This document shows, piece by piece, positions 5,313 to 6,464 of a stretch of DNA of 6,464 nucleotides. The position numbers were made by a program, and so were the translations under genes. Below the pieces are notes generated by a model that did no database searches, had not been told where the DNA came from, and saw nothing but the letters and a program-made list of their open reading frames with translations. The stretch lies in NCBI GenBank assembly GCA_046262935.1, contig JBHELT010000067.1, positions 1-6,464 of the forward strand, read 5' to 3'. Source of the stretch: JBHELT01 sp046262935 (lineage in GTDB: Bacteria > Actinomycetota > CADDZG01 > JAHWKV01). Numbering within the stretch: the stretch's first letter is position 1; the number at the start of each line of letters is the position of its first letter.

Positions 5313-5807
5313 GTGGGACTGAGCACGTTGGCGCGAGTCTTCTTATTCCTACACGTAACGGTGGCTGTTCTTGTGGTAGGAACTGGTTACGTTTATCCGA
5401 TACTCATGAAGCAGATGAAGCAGAAGGGACCTGGCCGCCCGCCAATCATCCGAACCATGAGCGTGATGGAGAAAGCGTTCACGGTGCCTTTCGTTTTCAT
5501 CCAGCCGATCACGGGTCTGGGATTGATCCTCACCACGCATGATCGATGGAACCCTTTCCATGCTGCGAACCGATGGCTGTTCGCCGCCCTTATCCTCTTC
5601 GTTGCGCTCATGGTCCTGGAGCTGTTCGTTTCTGCGCCGGCGGTCAAAGGGATGGCCGAGCTGGCCGCCGCTGGTAAGTATGACGACGAGGCTTTCGACA
5701 AGATTCTTGGGAGGCTCGAGAAGATCGGGCCCGCGTTTGGGATCTTGTTCATCATCATAACGGTGCTTATGGTGCTGAAACCCGGAGCAAACGTTCCGCA
5801 CTTCTGA
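5313..5807 (+). CDS. Four-helix integral membrane protein, DUF2269-like
   Basis: A 164-residue inner-membrane protein resembling DUF2269 (predicted integral membrane) proteins. Four hydrophobic segments are visible: about 6-31 (RVFLFLHVTVAVLVVGTGYV, with a histidine at 14), 55-75 (AFTVPFVFIQPITGLGLILTT), 88-109 (WLFAALILFVALMVLELFVSA) and 139-157 (GPAFGILFIIITVLMVLKP). Between helices 1 and 2 is a basic loop (MKQMKQKGPGRPP, 32-44), and between 3 and 4 a charged loop (KYDDEAFDKILGRLEK, 122-137). No catalytic motif or signal peptide is apparent. The GTG start has AGGAGG five bases upstream. It sits 27 nt after DUF190 with no terminator, so it is probably the third gene of the fluoride-responsive operon. 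Its function is unknown; DUF2269 membership is a judgement from helix pattern and sequence feel, not a search. Confidence 0.75.
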   Translation: MGLSTLARVFLFLHVTVAVLVVGTGYVYPILMKQMKQKGPGRPPIIRTMSVMEKAFTVPFVFIQPITGLGLILTTHDRWNPFHAANRWLFAALILFVALMVLELFVSAPAVKGMAELAAAGKYDDEAFDKILGRLEKIGPAFGILFIIITVLMVLKPGANVPHF

Positions 5808-5831
5808 TCGCCGCTCAACAACTTCAAGATA

Positions 5832-6464
5832 CTAAGATCTGATCAAGCGCCAGAAAGCGCTCTTGCCGGAGGCGTAGCTGGAATCCAGCTTCTTTGCCAC
5901 TATAGTTTCGAATCCCTGCGCAAAAGCAGTCTGAGCGAAGGCCTTTCCCTCTGCTTGCGCGGCGACGACCAGTTGCAGCCGCTCTGACGGGACAACGATT
6001 TGTTCGAGCAGATGTCTGCGCTCGTCGTAGGGGCTCTTCATCAGCGACTTACCATCCAGGTAGATGAGGTCGAACGCGCACAAGGTCGTCCTGCCGGCCG
6101 GGCCGCTCGCTACTGCGTCAACGATAGCGTCGATCGCTACAAGGTTCTTGCCGACGCTGCTCAGTTCCTTGTACCCAACGGTCACGTCTTCGTCGCCGTT
6201 CATCAACCGCGTCGAATCGCTGCATACCGCGAACAATCGAGTCCCTTTGATGATCGGTTCGAAGGCCCAAGCGTTGTCATCGAAGGCCTCGGTTTCCTGT
6301 CCGCAAAGCATGGGGTCTAGGTCGGGCATCGGATCGGGAGCATCCCGTTTATCATCGCTCAGCACGGCCAACCAGTCTCCACTCTTGGTCTCGATCATGT
6401 GATAGATCGCTCGAAGCCGCTGGCCCTTCAACTCGAACGTCAGCTTGCCCGGTTTCTGCTCCAG
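5832..6464 (-). CDS. LigD-like protein, C-terminal part with degenerate ligase domain (5' end outside window)
   Basis: The frame is open to the window edge, so this is the C-terminal 210 residues of a longer protein; a TTG at 6431 is internal, not the start. Residues 1-41 (GKLTFELKGQRLRAIY, DWLAVLSDDKRD) match the end of the LigD 3'-phosphoesterase domain. The rest follows an ATP-dependent ligase nucleotidyltransferase fold: FDLIYLDG (131-138) and ETIVAKK (186-192, motif IV) are preserved. Key residues are lost. Motif I (EIKWDGYR in LigD) reads EPIIKGTR (69-76), so the AMP-accepting lysine is isoleucine and the aspartate is lysine. Motif III (LDGE) reads IDAI (111-114). Motif V (WLKVK) reads WRLIR, and the protein stops there with no OB-fold domain. 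No frameshift or internal stop is visible. It is therefore probably a LigD paralogue that cannot ligate but may keep phosphoesterase or structural roles. It is convergent with the membrane protein gene (24 bp apart). Confidence 0.82.
   Translation of the reverse strand: MEQKPGKLTFELKGQRLRAIYHMIETKSGDWLAVLSDDKRDAPDPMPDLDPMLCGQETEAFDDNAWAFEPIIKGTRLFAVCSDSTRLMNGDEDVTVGYKELSSVGKNLVAIDAIVDAVASGPAGRTTLCAFDLIYLDGKSLMKSPYDERRHLLEQIVVPSERLQLVVAAQAEGKAFAQTAFAQGFETIVAKKLDSSYASGKSAFWRLIRS

Noticed and set aside
5349..5827. Long minus-strand open frames across the DUF2269-like gene
   Set aside because: The plus-strand frame has four clean membrane helices and a ribosome binding site; the antisense frames are charged, irregular and domain-free.
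6429..6431. TTG at 6431 as the start of a short ligase-like protein
   Set aside because: The same frame runs on to the window edge with residues matching the end of a LigD phosphoesterase domain (GKLTFEL), so the true start is outside the window.
5832..6464. LigD-like gene as a frameshifted pseudogene
   Set aside because: The frame has no internal stop and keeps several ligase motifs in register; loss of active-site residues without frame damage fits a divergent paralogue better than recent decay.
1..6464. Mobile elements, CRISPR arrays, tRNA or rRNA genes
   Set aside because: I found no transposase or integrase frame, no regularly spaced repeats, and no tRNA-like cloverleaf or rRNA stretch on either strand.

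Overview
The window reads as chromosomal DNA from an actinobacterium (Actinomycetota), probably not one of the extreme high-GC genera; by eye the GC content is in the mid to high fifties. This rests on several things: a TldD/TldE pair with actinobacterial-type sequence, a stand-alone double Clp N-terminal domain fused to an HTH, a PolD-type (LigD polymerase-like) primase-polymerase, a separate LigD-like protein, GTG starts, and a probable leaderless promoter. I see no rRNA, tRNA, CRISPR array, transposase or phage gene. Genes are tightly packed and almost every base is accounted for.

Layout. (1) 3-1708, plus strand: the 3' end of tldD overlaps tldE/pmbA by ATGA, a two-gene unit for the TldD/E metalloprotease. 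(2) 1709-1800: a compact regulatory region holding two copies of GTCAA-N7-TTGAC exactly 29 bp apart. They lie on the -35 and -10 elements of a promoter whose start point falls at or next to the ATG. (3) 1801-2847: an HTH + double Clp_N protein whose last ~75 residues resemble the start of sigma-70 region 2. A well-formed Shine-Dalgarno and ATG lie inside the gene at the domain boundary. (4) 2948-3931: a PolD/LigD-POL-type primase-polymerase, 100 nt downstream and possibly co-transcribed. (5) 3957-4388, minus strand: a small DUF1801 protein convergent with it. (6) 4482-5807, plus strand: a fluoride module made of a fluoride riboswitch, fluC/crcB, a DUF190 (PII-like) gene overlapping it by ATGA, and a four-helix DUF2269-like membrane protein 27 nt further on. 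(7) 5832-6464, minus strand: the C-terminal part of a LigD-like protein whose ligase domain has lost the nucleotidyl-acceptor lysine and which has no OB domain.

How the parts may work together. The fluoride segment is a self-contained stress-response operon. The aptamer's pseudoknot strand can alternatively pair with the Shine-Dalgarno of fluC, which suggests translational ON control. The PolD-like polymerase and the LigD-like protein suggest a split-gene end-joining or gap-filling toolkit in this neighbourhood; no Ku gene is visible. The Clp_N/HTH protein looks like an autoregulated stress regulator.

The items most worth following up are the twin operators on a leaderless promoter, the HTH-Clp_N-sigma-like fusion with its internal start, and the apparently dead ligase domain in an otherwise open LigD-like frame.
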